DNA from: Erythrobacter sp.
Lineage (GTDB): Bacteria; Pseudomonadota; Alphaproteobacteria; Sphingomonadales; Sphingomonadaceae
Reading direction: 5' to 3'
Length of the DNA: 56,322 bases
NCBI GenBank assembly: GCA_002695185.1
Contig: NZOF01000159.1
Span: 1 to 56,322 of the forward strand
Shown here in pieces: positions 25,841 to 34,431 of this stretch (positions are counted from its first letter, which is position 1; every line of letters begins with the position of its first letter). The notes below the pieces were generated by a model that did not search any database, was not told the DNA's origin, and worked only from the letters and a program-made list of their open reading frames with translations. The translations under genes and the position numbers were made by a program.

Positions 25841-27156
25841 GCTGTGGCCATTTCTCGAAAAGTGACATCAGGCAAAGCGCCGGCCCGCAAAAAACCTTGA
25901 TAGTAGGCGCAATCTTCCGCTGCGATGAAGGCGCGCTGCTCTTCCGTTTCCACTCCTTCGACCAAGACCCGCAGGTCGAGAGCTTTGGCCATGCCCATTA
26001 TCGCGCGAAACACTGCCCGGTCTCTGCTATTGGCGAGAACACCCGCTAGCATGGAGCGATCGAGCTTGAGGAAATCAATCGGCAGAACTTTCAGATAATG
26101 AAAGTTGCAGAAGCCCGCTCCGAAATCGTCGAGGGCTATCGAAACTCCCAACGCCTTCAATCTCTGTAGTACACGTTCAACCCGGTCCGTCTCGGCCAGC
26201 AGAACCTGCTCAGTAATTTCCAGCGTTATCCTGGAGAGTGGGAAGCCGCGCCGTTTTGCCATCTGCGCAAAATCAGTCGCGAAATTGTCAGCCGCCAAAT
26301 CGGATGGTGTGATGTTAATGGAAAGTCGAATGTCAGGCCGCCAGGCGGTGGCTTTCGTCAGGGCTCGTTCCGCGATGTGTCGCGATAACTGCGCAACATG
26401 ATCAGCCCGCTCTGCAATCTGAAAAAGTGTGTCGGCGCCGATTTCGCCAACGATGGGATGATGCCAGCGCGCGAGTGCTTCTGCACCGACGACACTATCA
26501 TCCGAAAGTGAGAATTGAGGCTGGAACAATATCTCGATTTCGTCCCGATCGATCGCGGCCAGAAGGTCTGCTTCGAGTTCGATATGCGTGCGAGGACTCG
26601 CATTGATCGCTCCGCTCGACCAGGCGATACGCCGCCCGTTACCCATGCGCAAACGCGCGGACACTTCCGACAGCCGGTCGAGCATGATGTCCACGTCGTC
26701 ACTCTCGCCCCACTTCATCAGGGCGATCCTCGGCCAGAGACGAAGACTACTCTCTCCGGAAGGGTTTGCTATCGGAGCAGCAAGAGCATCAGCTAATGCT
26801 TCGGCCAACCATTGCCATCTCTCACTGGTCATCTCTGACCGGGCAATAAGAAGGAAATGTCCGCCGGCGAGACGTGTCGCCAGCCAAGCGTCGCTTTCCA
26901 GTTCATCGCCCGCAAAATGCCTTATGCGCCTTGCGACTTCGACCAGAGCAAGATCGCCCGCGGTTTCGCCGAAGGCCACATTCACCGTATCAATGCGGCC
27001 AATCGAGACCAGCATCGCATTTATCGGACAGGCGCGCGAAGAAGTGCGCCAATCTTCGCGCCAGCCAGCAACCGTGTCGCGCAGATGCACCAGCCCGCCA
27101 AGCCCGGTCAGCTCGTCAGGAGTGTCACGATCTGCCCTGTATGGTGTCGTCGCCAT
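25837..27156 (-). CDS. Cyclic-di-GMP phosphodiesterase, degenerate GGDEF plus intact EAL
   Basis: 439 residues, cytosolic, no membrane helix or sensor domain. The N-terminal half (about 30-180) resembles a GGDEF fold, but the signature is replaced by LAGGHFLLI, so cyclase activity is unlikely. The EAL half (about 185-430) keeps AEALARW, the Asn of SINITPSDL, the Glu of LEITEQV, the Asp pair of DDFGAGFCNFHYLK, the Lys of FLKLD, and the late Glu of VEGVETEEQ. All catalytic and metal residues are therefore present, and it should hydrolyse c-di-GMP to pGpG. The broken GGDEF may bind GTP as a control site, as in known composite proteins. It converges on mfd with a 4-base overlap and is divergent from the NAD kinase gene. 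Confidence 0.9.
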   Translation of the reverse strand: MATTPYRADRDTPDELTGLGGLVHLRDTVAGWREDWRTSSRACPINAMLVSIGRIDTVNVAFGETAGDLALVEVARRIRHFAGDELESDAWLATRLAGGHFLLIARSEMTSERWQWLAEALADALAAPIANPSGESSLRLWPRIALMKWGESDDVDIMLDRLSEVSARLRMGNGRRIAWSSGAINASPRTHIELEADLLAAIDRDEIEILFQPQFSLSDDSVVGAEALARWHHPIVGEIGADTLFQIAERADHVAQLSRHIAERALTKATAWRPDIRLSINITPSDLAADNFATDFAQMAKRRGFPLSRITLEITEQVLLAETDRVERVLQRLKALGVSIALDDFGAGFCNFHYLKVLPIDFLKLDRSMLAGVLANSRDRAVFRAIMGMAKALDLRVLVEGVETEEQRAFIAAEDCAYYQGFLRAGALPDVTFREMATA

Positions 27157-27283
27157 GCCAATTTAGATAGCATCGCAAGGTAAAGCACTTCCTACAAAAT
27201 GCATCGTGTTGCCAAACGAGACACCGACCCATAGGGATGCGCCAGTATCGTTTTTCGGACGACAAGCACAGAACAGGGCGGGA

Positions 27284-28066
27284 ATGCCGGAATTTCAGAA
27301 ACTCGCGCTACTCGTTTCGGACTCCGATCGCGCACTTGAAGCGGCCGAAGGAGTTTTCAGAAATTTGACCGATTGGGTGTCGATGGATGACGCCGAAGCA
27401 GTCGTTGTGGTTGGTGGAGACGGTTTCATGCTGCAAAGCCTGCATGCCATGCTCGACCAGGGGCGCATCCTTCCGGCCTACGGCGTAAATCTGGGCACGG
27501 TTGGTTTTCTCATGAATAGAAATCGGCAGCCGGAAAAGCTTCTCGGGCGCATCGCCCGCTCGAAAGCGCACAAGATCGCGCCCATTTCGATGGAAGCGGT
27601 AACCGAATACGGCGAAACGCACTGCTTCTGCGCGATCAACGAAGTATCGCTTCTTCGTGAGACCCGTCAGACTGCCAAGCTTGAGGTTACGGTAGACGAC
27701 AAGGTCAGGATCAAGGAACTCGTCTGTGATGGCGTTTTGCTGGCGACGCCTGCCGGATCCACCGCTTACAACCTTTCCGCTGACGGGCCGATCCTGCCGC
27801 TGGATTCGCAACTGTTGGCACTGACGCCGATCTCCGCATTTCGTCCTCGTCGCTGGAAGGGGGCAATCCTGCCCGATAGAAGCCGCGTCGTGCTCAAGGT
27901 CATGGAAGCGGAAAAGCGCCCGGTATCGGCAGTCGCCGACCAGCGAGAAATACGCCATGTGGTGGAAGTTAAACTGGAAATCGCTCGCGAGAACGAACTT
28001 ACTCTCCTTTTCGACCCCGGCCACGCGCTGGACGAACGCATCGTTTCGGAGCAGTTCGTCTTTTGA
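27284..28066 (+). CDS. nadK: NAD kinase
   Basis: 260 residues from ATG 27284, preceded by GGGCGGGA; an earlier in-frame start at 27206 would add 26 residues unlike the family. The enzyme makes NADP+ from NAD+ and ATP (or polyphosphate). VVVGGDGFMLQSLH carries the GGDG motif, and VCDGVLLATPAGSTAYNLSADGPILP carries the conserved NAD-binding loop. Length is typical for alphaproteobacterial short NadK. The tRNA-Asn gene follows about 100 bases downstream on the same strand. Confidence 0.95.
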   Translation: MPEFQKLALLVSDSDRALEAAEGVFRNLTDWVSMDDAEAVVVVGGDGFMLQSLHAMLDQGRILPAYGVNLGTVGFLMNRNRQPEKLLGRIARSKAHKIAPISMEAVTEYGETHCFCAINEVSLLRETRQTAKLEVTVDDKVRIKELVCDGVLLATPAGSTAYNLSADGPILPLDSQLLALTPISAFRPRRWKGAILPDRSRVVLKVMEAEKRPVSAVADQREIRHVVEVKLEIARENELTLLFDPGHALDERIVSEQFVF

Positions 28067-28163
28067 ACTCGGTACTGTTTTCCGAACGTTCAAAAAAAAT
28101 CCAAAACCCGGCTTGCCAAACCAAAGCACCCCCCATATACGCGCGGCCTGCCTGTCGGGCTGC

Positions 28164-28238
28164 TCCCCGATAGCTCAGCGGTAGAGTAGGTGACTGTTAA
28201 TCACTTGGTCGTTGGTTCGAATCCAACTCGGGGAGCCA
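28164..28238 (+). tRNA. tRNA-Asn (anticodon GTT)
   Basis: A full cloverleaf of 75 bases including an encoded CCA. The acceptor stem TCCCCGA (28164-28170) pairs with TCGGGGA (28228-28234), followed by G and CCA. The D arm contains AGCTCAGCGGTAGAG, the anticodon loop is CTGTTAA giving GTT, and the T arm has GTTGG-TTCGAAT-CCAAC. No integrase or attachment-site copy is seen next to it. Confidence 0.97.
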
Positions 28239-28243
28239 CTTTC

Positions 28244-28981
28244 TTACATTGCGAAAAGTAGCCGCGCCCCTACCCAGGCGGTGAGCGCGGCTGTGCCCCG
28301 GCGGATCCAGCGCTGCGGGAGGAACTTAAGCGCCAGCAAGCTTCCGATCTGTCCTCCGATCGCCACAGCTACGATTAAGGGCAGGCCGACATCGAAAGCG
28401 GCAAGAAAGCGGCCTTCACCACCCTTCAATAGCTGACCGACCAAGCCGAACAGCGAATTGACAAGGATAAACAGGCTCGCCGTTGCGGCGATTGCCCGCG
28501 CTTCGTTCCAGCGAGTTAGATGGAGGAAGGGGGCGAGAAAGATCCCGCCACCGATGCCGACCACTCCGGCGAGATAGCCCAGCGGAACCGCCACCGCAGG
28601 CATGAACTTGGCACCGCGGCTGGGCACACCTTCTCCTATGCCCAAGGGTAGTAACATTGTCAGCGCAGTAACAACGAGGCTGGCGCCAAGCAGTGTCAGG
28701 AACGTCGCTTCGCTGACCGGCGTGAGCCCACCGAGAAAAGCTGCCGGTGCTGCAAGCGCTGTGACGAGCAAAGCGCCGCGCCACGGCAGCACTTCCGCCC
28801 GAGCGAACCTCACTGTGCTGCCAGCTACTACGACGATATTGCAGGAGAGCGCGACGAGCGGAAGGATGCGGTAATCGACGCCCGCCAGCGCCAAGATTGC
28901 ATTGTAGGTCGATCCGCCACCGAAGCCGACACTTGCGTACAGAAGGGCTGTTACGAAAAAGGCGGCGATGAGCCAGATCAT
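28244..28981 (-). CDS. TauE/SafE family (sulfite/organic anion) permease
   Basis: 245 residues with about seven to eight hydrophobic helices. The two-fold family repeat is visible: first half FVTALLYASVGFGGGSTYNAIL, second half PLGYLAGVVGIGGGIFLAPFL, each with the glycine-rich turn. The family exports or imports sulfite, sulfonates or related anions across the inner membrane; the substrate cannot be told here. It lies just past tRNA-Asn and ends on the opposite strand. secA's stop is 46 bases upstream of its start, in the same direction. Confidence 0.85.
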   Translation of the reverse strand: MIWLIAAFFVTALLYASVGFGGGSTYNAILALAGVDYRILPLVALSCNIVVVAGSTVRFARAEVLPWRGALLVTALAAPAAFLGGLTPVSEATFLTLLGASLVVTALTMLLPLGIGEGVPSRGAKFMPAVAVPLGYLAGVVGIGGGIFLAPFLHLTRWNEARAIAATASLFILVNSLFGLVGQLLKGGEGRFLAAFDVGLPLIVAVAIGGQIGSLLALKFLPQRWIRRGTAALTAWVGARLLFAM

Positions 28982-29027
28982 GCTCTCGCCGCCTCCATTC
29001 TTACCATGATCACGTCAAGCGAGCGAG

Positions 29028-31826
29028 TCAGGCCTTGGCACGAATGGCCCCGTGACAATGCTTGTACTTGTTGCCCGATCCACACGGACACGGCTCGTTG
29101 CGGCTGATCTCCATATCGGCATATGGGTTCTCGGTTGCCGAACCGCCCGGACCTACGGCGGCGCGTGAACTGCCAGCCAGCGCGCCGAACAGAGCCGCCC
29201 GTTTTTCCGAGCCGTCACCGTCGTTCGAATCGTCGAGGCCGGTCAGCGGGTCGATGTGCCCGGTCAGAAAGTCAGGAAGATCGGGGAGGTCCACGGCCGG
29301 CATCGGGGCTGGTTCGGCGAGCTGGATGCGAAGCAGCTTGGCAGTCACATCCTCACGCAGATTGTCGAGCATGCTTTCGAACAGAGCAAAGGCTTCCTGC
29401 TTGTATTCGTTGAGCGGCTGCTTCTGCGCATGTGCGCGCAGGCCAACAACCTGGCGCAGCGCGTCGAGCGTGGAGAGGTGGTCCTTCCACTGGTGGTCCA
29501 GCTCCTGCAGCAGCAAGCTCTTTTCAATACGACGCCAGATCGCCGGATCCGCCTGGGCAATCTTCTCGTCCATACGGCGGTCGGCTTCGTCGCGGATACG
29601 CTCTTCCACCAGCTCAGGCTCGATTGCTTCTTCCTGCAGCCATTCCTCCATCGGGAATGACATGCCGAAGACTTCTTCCACCTTGGTTTTGAGGCCTTCG
29701 AGATCCCATTGTTCGGGATACGAACCCGGTGGGCAGTGTTCCGAAACCATGCCGTTGATCGCGTCGTGACGCATATCGACGACGACATCGTCCACTGCTT
29801 CGCTGTCCATGATTTCGGCGCGCTGTTCGTAGATGACCTTGCGCTGGTCGTTCATCACGTCGTCGTACTGGACGACTTGCTTGCGGATTTCATAATTGCG
29901 GGCTTCGACCTTCTTCTGCGCGGTCTCGATCGCCTTGGAAAGCCACTTGGACCCGATGGCCTCACCATCTTCGAGGTTGGAATTCATCATGCGGGCGAAC
30001 AAGGTGTCCGGCCCGAAGATGCGCAGCAGATCGTCTTCCAGACAGAGGTAGAAGCGGCTTAAGCCGGGATCGCCCTGACGGCCTGAGCGCCCACGTAACT
30101 GGTTGTCAATACGGCGGCTTTCGTGACGTTCGGTCGCCAGTACGAACAGGCCTCCCGCATCGAACACGCGTTGCTTTTCCGCCGCCACATCTTCCTTGAT
30201 CTTCGCAATGGCCGCATCGCGTTCGGGACCTTCGGGCATTTCCGAAAGTTCGTCTTCCACACGAAAATCGACATTGCCGCCCAGCTGAATGTCGGTTCCG
30301 CGACCGGCCATGTTGGTAGCGATGGTGACCGCCCCGATCCGGCCTGCCTGCGCGACGATATGCGCCTCGCGTTCGTGCTGGCGGGCGTTGAGAATCTCGT
30401 GCTTAACCCCCTCCTTGTCGAGGAAGCTGGAAAGCAGTTCGCTCTTCTCGATCGACACGGTACCGACGAGCACCGGCTGGCCGATCTCGTTCTTTTCCTT
30501 GATCGCCTTGGCAATGGCTTTGAACTTGTCGGCCGTATTTTTGTAGAATTCGTCTTCTTCGTCGATGCGCTGGACGGGCACATTGGTCGGGATCTCGACC
30601 ACGTTCATCTTGTAGATGTCCCAGAATTCGGCCGCTTCGGTGGCAGCGGTACCGGTCATGCCGGAAAGCTTGGGATACATGCGGAAATAGTTCTGGAAGG
30701 TGATCGAGGCCAGCGTCTGGTTCTCGGGCTCGATCTTGACGCCTTCCTTGGCTTCAACCGCCTGATGCAGGCCGTTCGACCAACGGCGGCCGTCCATCAT
30801 GCGGCCGGTAAATTCGTCGATGATGACGACCTTGCCCTCTTCGCCCATCGACCCGTCCGGCTGCATCTTCTTTTCGTATTTGACGATGTAGTCGGTGTCG
30901 CGCTTGAACATGATGTTCGCTTTGAGCGCCTGGTCGAGATGGTGGACCACCTGCGTATTCTCGACGTCGTAGAGATTATCGGTTTCGAGAAGACCTGCTT
31001 CCTTGAGCATCTCCTCGATCTTGTCGTTGCCGTCCTCGGTCCAGGTGATGTTCTTGGTTTTCTCGTCCGCTTCGTACCAATCGGGCTCGATCTTCTTCAC
31101 GATCGCATCGACAGTCACATAAAGTTCGGATTTGTCCTCGGTGGGGCCGGAAATGATCAGCGGGGTCCGCGCCTCGTCGATCAGAATGGAGTCGACCTCG
31201 TCGACTACGGCGAAGTTGAAGGGGCGCTGCACCATCTGGCCGCGCTCATGCTTCATATTGTCGCGCAGGTAATCGAAACCGAATTCGTTGTTCGTACCGT
31301 AGGTAATGTCCGCGCCATAGGCATCGCGGCGCTGCATCTCGCCGAGGTTCGGCACGATCACGCCGATCGTCAGGCCAAGGAACTGGTGAAGCTGGCCCAT
31401 CCATTCGGCATCACGACTGGCGAGATAATCGTTGACGGTAACGACGTGGACGCCCTTGCCTTCGATAGCATTTAGGTAGGTGGCCAGCGTGGCGACGAGG
31501 GTCTTACCTTCACCCGTGCGCATTTCCGCAATCTCGCCGCGGTGAAGCACGATGCCGCCGATCATCTGGACATCGAAGTGCCGCATGCCGAGCACGCGGA
31601 CTGACGCTTCCCTGACGGTCGCGAAGGCTTCCGGCAGGATGTCGTCCAGCGTCTTGCCGTCGGCGAGATGCTGGCGGAACTTGTCGGTCTGGGCGCGAAG
31701 TTCGTCGTCGCTCAGTTCCTGTAGTTGCGGCTCGAGCGCGTTGATCTGGTCAACGATCTTGCGAATAGAGTTAACGTAACGATCGTTTGATGATCCGAAG
31801 ACGGATTTCATGAGCGAATTGAACAT
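29028..31826 (-). CDS. secA: Preprotein translocase ATPase SecA
   Basis: 932 residues, full length. Walker A is [14 protein letters not shown] (about residue 103), Walker B is [20 protein letters not shown], the preprotein cross-linking domain follows, and [17 protein letters not shown] motif VI appears as [13 protein letters not shown]. The tail ends in a zinc-binding SEC-C motif ([14 protein letters not shown]) that binds SecB and lipids. SecA drives Sec-dependent export, including that of the signal-peptide proteins in this window. It is divergent from argJ, with a small secreted-protein gene between. Confidence 0.98.
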   Translation of the reverse strand: MFNSLMKSVFGSSNDRYVNSIRKIVDQINALEPQLQELSDDELRAQTDKFRQHLADGKTLDDILPEAFATVREASVRVLGMRHFDVQMIGGIVLHRGEIAEMRTGEGKTLVATLATYLNAIEGKGVHVVTVNDYLASRDAEWMGQLHQFLGLTIGVIVPNLGEMQRRDAYGADITYGTNNEFGFDYLRDNMKHERGQMVQRPFNFAVVDEVDSILIDEARTPLIISGPTEDKSELYVTVDAIVKKIEPDWYEADEKTKNITWTEDGNDKIEEMLKEAGLLETDNLYDVENTQVVHHLDQALKANIMFKRDTDYIVKYEKKMQPDGSMGEEGKVVIIDEFTGRMMDGRRWSNGLHQAVEAKEGVKIEPENQTLASITFQNYFRMYPKLSGMTGTAATEAAEFWDIYKMNVVEIPTNVPVQRIDEEDEFYKNTADKFKAIAKAIKEKNEIGQPVLVGTVSIEKSELLSSFLDKEGVKHEILNARQHEREAHIVAQAGRIGAVTIATNMAGRGTDIQLGGNVDFRVEDELSEMPEGPERDAAIAKIKEDVAAEKQRVFDAGGLFVLATERHESRRIDNQLRGRSGRQGDPGLSRFYLCLEDDLLRIFGPDTLFARMMNSNLEDGEAIGSKWLSKAIETAQKKVEARNYEIRKQVVQYDDVMNDQRKVIYEQRAEIMDSEAVDDVVVDMRHDAINGMVSEHCPPGSYPEQWDLEGLKTKVEEVFGMSFPMEEWLQEEAIEPELVEERIRDEADRRMDEKIAQADPAIWRRIEKSLLLQELDHQWKDHLSTLDALRQVVGLRAHAQKQPLNEYKQEAFALFESMLDNLREDVTAKLLRIQLAEPAPMPAVDLPDLPDFLTGHIDPLTGLDDSNDGDGSEKRAALFGALAGSSRAAVGPGGSATENPYADMEISRNEPCPCGSGNKYKHCHGAIRAKA

Positions 31827-31925
31827 GGGTAGGCTGTGGCCTCGAATAATGTGTGATTATATGGAGAAGCCCGCTCGGCGTGATGGGCGCGAGGCGAGAA
31901 ATTACAGAGGTATGCGGGAACGCTG

Positions 31926-32198
31926 CTATTCGAAAGCGCGATCAGCGCCGAACATGACCGTAGGGATATAGACGGTAACGGTTTCCTGCTTCTTGCAGGG
32001 TGCCACCTTTTCTCCGCGAAGCTTCTGCCTGAGCTGCTTCTGCGCACAGGTAACTTGCGAATCGTCCTTATCGCTATCCTGGCTGCTCGCCTGCTCCATG
32101 ATCGAACCGACAGCGCTGTCCATTGCAGCCTGCGCAGGTGTGCCGAGAGCGGCAAGACCCGTGAGGAGTGCTAGGAAGGCGAGGAACTGGCGTACCAT
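31926..32198 (-). CDS. Small secreted protein with two cysteines, unknown function
   Basis: 90 residues. A clear signal peptide (hydrophobic core FLAFLALLTGLAAL, cleavage after PAQA, about residue 24) leaves a 66-residue periplasmic protein rich in charged residues. It has exactly two cysteines (VTCAQ and APCKK), spaced to allow one disulfide. No known domain is recognised. It stands alone between secA and argJ. It reads away from argJ, and the short 111-base space to argJ is probably a shared promoter region. Confidence 0.6.
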   Translation of the reverse strand: MVRQFLAFLALLTGLAALGTPAQAAMDSAVGSIMEQASSQDSDKDDSQVTCAQKQLRQKLRGEKVAPCKKQETVTVYIPTVMFGADRAFE

Positions 32199-32309
32199 GG
32201 TTGTGGAGCGAGATAGCGCAAAAGGTGCACGGTTTGAAGACGCAGTGAAATTTTTTTGCGTTTGCGCAGGATATTGCGACGCGGGGCGGTCAGGTATAGC
32301 GGGCGGACC

Positions 32310-33536
32310 ATGGATCTCGAACGTTCTCCCCTCGCCCGCCCCTTTCCGGAATTGCCCTACATCGAAGGAGTGACTCTTCGTGTCGCGAGGGCGCGCTACA
32401 AGGATTGGGACCGCGCTGATCTTACCTTCGCAGAGCTGACCGAAGGTACGAGCGTGGCAGGCGTTTTTACCAGATCGGCCTGTGCATCAAGTGAAGTCGA
32501 GCTGGGCCGGGAGCAGGCCAGGCTTGGCAAAGCGCGCGCGCTGATCGTCAATGCCGGCAATTCCAATGCCTTTACCGGTGTTCGCGGTCGCGAAGCGGTC
32601 GAACAGATCATGGCGCAGGTGGCGGATGGACTGAATTGTGAGCCTAGCGAAATCTTCGTCTCCTCCACGGGCGTTATCGGCGTACCGCTTCCGAAGGATA
32701 AAGCTCGCGAAGGCATCGCCGCTGCCCTGCAGGCAGAACCCTGCGGTTGGGAAGAAGCTGCCAACGCTATCGGCACGACCGACACCTTTACCAAGGGCGC
32801 CTCCGCCTCGGCTATGATCGGCGAAAGACGTGTCGAACTGGCCGGAATTATCAAGGGCAGCGGCATGATTGCACCCGACATGGCCACGATGCTCGGCTAT
32901 ATATTTACCGATGCATCGGTCGAGCCGGGCTTCCTGCAGGAAATGCTGAACAAGGCTAATGCAGCGACCTTCTCTTGCATAACCGTCGATGGCGATACCT
33001 CGACCAGCGACACTGTCCTCGCTTTCGCAACCGGTAAGGCCGGTAATACCGCTTTGGCCTCATGGGATGACGCAGGGGCCGACGCATTCTACGCAGCCCT
33101 GCTATCCATCTGCCGCGAACTGGCGCATCTGGTCGTGCGAGATGGGGAAGGCGCGCAGAAGTTCATCGAAGTGGCTGTCTCGGGTGCCGAAAGCGATGAA
33201 AGCGCACGTACGGTCGGCCTCGCCATCGCAAATTCTCCCCTCGTAAAAACCGCCATCGCAGGTGGAGATGCAAACTGGGGCCGCGTGGTCATGGCCGTGG
33301 GCAAGGCAGGCGAGCCAGCCGACAGGGATCGCCTTTCCATCGGCTTCGGCGGCACCTGGGCAGCCAGACATGGACAGCCACTTCCCGATTACGACGAAGC
33401 GCCCGTTGCGAAGCACCTCGAAGGACAGGAAATACGCATCGACGTCGATCTCGGCCTTGGCGATGGCCGGGCCACCGTGTGGACCTGCGATCTCACGCAT
33501 GGGTATATTGCTATCAACGCGGACTACCGGTCGTGA
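32310..33536 (+). CDS. argJ: Bifunctional ornithine acetyltransferase / N-acetylglutamate synthase
   Basis: 408 residues from ATG 32310. ArgJ recycles the acetyl group from N-acetylornithine to glutamate in arginine synthesis. The proprotein cleaves itself before a conserved threonine, seen in IKGSGMIAPDMATMLGYIFTD. The oxyanion-hole residues lie in VSSTGVIGVPLP, and the C-terminal IAINADYRS is typical. An in-frame extension to 32256 lacks family similarity. The stop overlaps the start of the phosphatase gene (GTGA), which implies translational coupling. Confidence 0.95.
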   Translation: MDLERSPLARPFPELPYIEGVTLRVARARYKDWDRADLTFAELTEGTSVAGVFTRSACASSEVELGREQARLGKARALIVNAGNSNAFTGVRGREAVEQIMAQVADGLNCEPSEIFVSSTGVIGVPLPKDKAREGIAAALQAEPCGWEEAANAIGTTDTFTKGASASAMIGERRVELAGIIKGSGMIAPDMATMLGYIFTDASVEPGFLQEMLNKANAATFSCITVDGDTSTSDTVLAFATGKAGNTALASWDDAGADAFYAALLSICRELAHLVVRDGEGAQKFIEVAVSGAESDESARTVGLAIANSPLVKTAIAGGDANWGRVVMAVGKAGEPADRDRLSIGFGGTWAARHGQPLPDYDEAPVAKHLEGQEIRIDVDLGLGDGRATVWTCDLTHGYIAINADYRS

Positions 33537-34330
33537 ATTCGCTCGACCGCGAAATTCACTCCCTCATGCAAAGGGTGACCGAAACCGCGATACTTCCCCG
33601 GTTCCGGAACCTTGCCGAAGGTGAGGTGGAGGATAAGGGTGGGAATGACCCGGTAACTATCGCGGACAAGGAATCCGAAGCGCTGCTGCGCGAAGGTCTG
33701 AGTTCGATCGATAATGGTATCGGCTTCGTCGGCGAGGAGGCAGCCCATGCAAATCCGTCTGTGCTGGAGCAACTGGGTGGCCCTTGCTGGATTGTCGACC
33801 CGATCGACGGAACCCGTAATTTCGCAGCCGGCAAACCGCCATTCGGCATCCTCATAGCGCGGACCGAAGGCGGTCTGGCCCAGTCTGGATGGATCTACGA
33901 TTGCGTGACCGGTCGGTTCTGCGTTGCTCATCGCGGTAACGGCGCATTTGTAGATGGCGAGCGGATTACCGCGCGCCCGACCGGCAAGACACCGCCAATA
34001 GCAGCGATCTCGCTCATCTTCATGGAAGAAGAGCGCCGCCAGACTACTCGGCGCCATATTTCCCCAAATTATGAACTGGTCGACATCCCATTCTGCGCCG
34101 CGGAACAGTATCCGAGGCTCGGCCTAGGTCAGAACGATGTCTCCATCTTCGAGCGCACCCTTTCCTGGGACCATGCGGCAGGGGCTCTGTGGCTGGAGGA
34201 AGCCGGTGGCAAAGTGGCAAGGCCCGACGGCATACCCTATCGCGTTGACGAATGGGATCGCAAAGGCCTGCTCGGCGCAGCTTCCCCGCGATTATGGGAC
34301 GATCTGGCGGATCTATATTCCCAAATGTGA
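33533..34330 (+). CDS. Inositol monophosphatase family protein
   Basis: 265 residues, GTG start overlapping argJ's stop. It is a magnesium-dependent sugar/inositol phosphatase fold. Metal site residues are seen in DPVTIADKESE, the Glu pair GEEAAHA, WIVDPIDGTRNFAAG (the family signature D-P-I-D-G-T), and the second signature SWDHAAGALWLEEAGG. The substrate may be histidinol phosphate, inositol phosphate or a related compound. The histidinol-phosphatase branch of the family shares this layout, so that is a real alternative. Confidence 0.85.
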   Translation: MNSLDREIHSLMQRVTETAILPRFRNLAEGEVEDKGGNDPVTIADKESEALLREGLSSIDNGIGFVGEEAAHANPSVLEQLGGPCWIVDPIDGTRNFAAGKPPFGILIARTEGGLAQSGWIYDCVTGRFCVAHRGNGAFVDGERITARPTGKTPPIAAISLIFMEEERRQTTRRHISPNYELVDIPFCAAEQYPRLGLGQNDVSIFERTLSWDHAAGALWLEEAGGKVARPDGIPYRVDEWDRKGLLGAASPRLWDDLADLYSQM

Positions 34331-34431
34331 CCCTGAACTGACAGGGTGGTGTGCCCGGTGGTGATCCGAAACGCTTTCCAATAGCGAGCCGTCGTCCTAC
34401 CCTGCATTGCCCTGACCAGAGAGGTTCGCCC

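Noticed and set aside
28164..28260. Integration site at tRNA-Asn
   Set aside because: No integrase, no repeated 3' end of the tRNA, and the gene order around it is ordinary.
30123..31475. 450-codon frame opposite secA
   Set aside because: Antisense shadow of a gene that is certain from its motifs.
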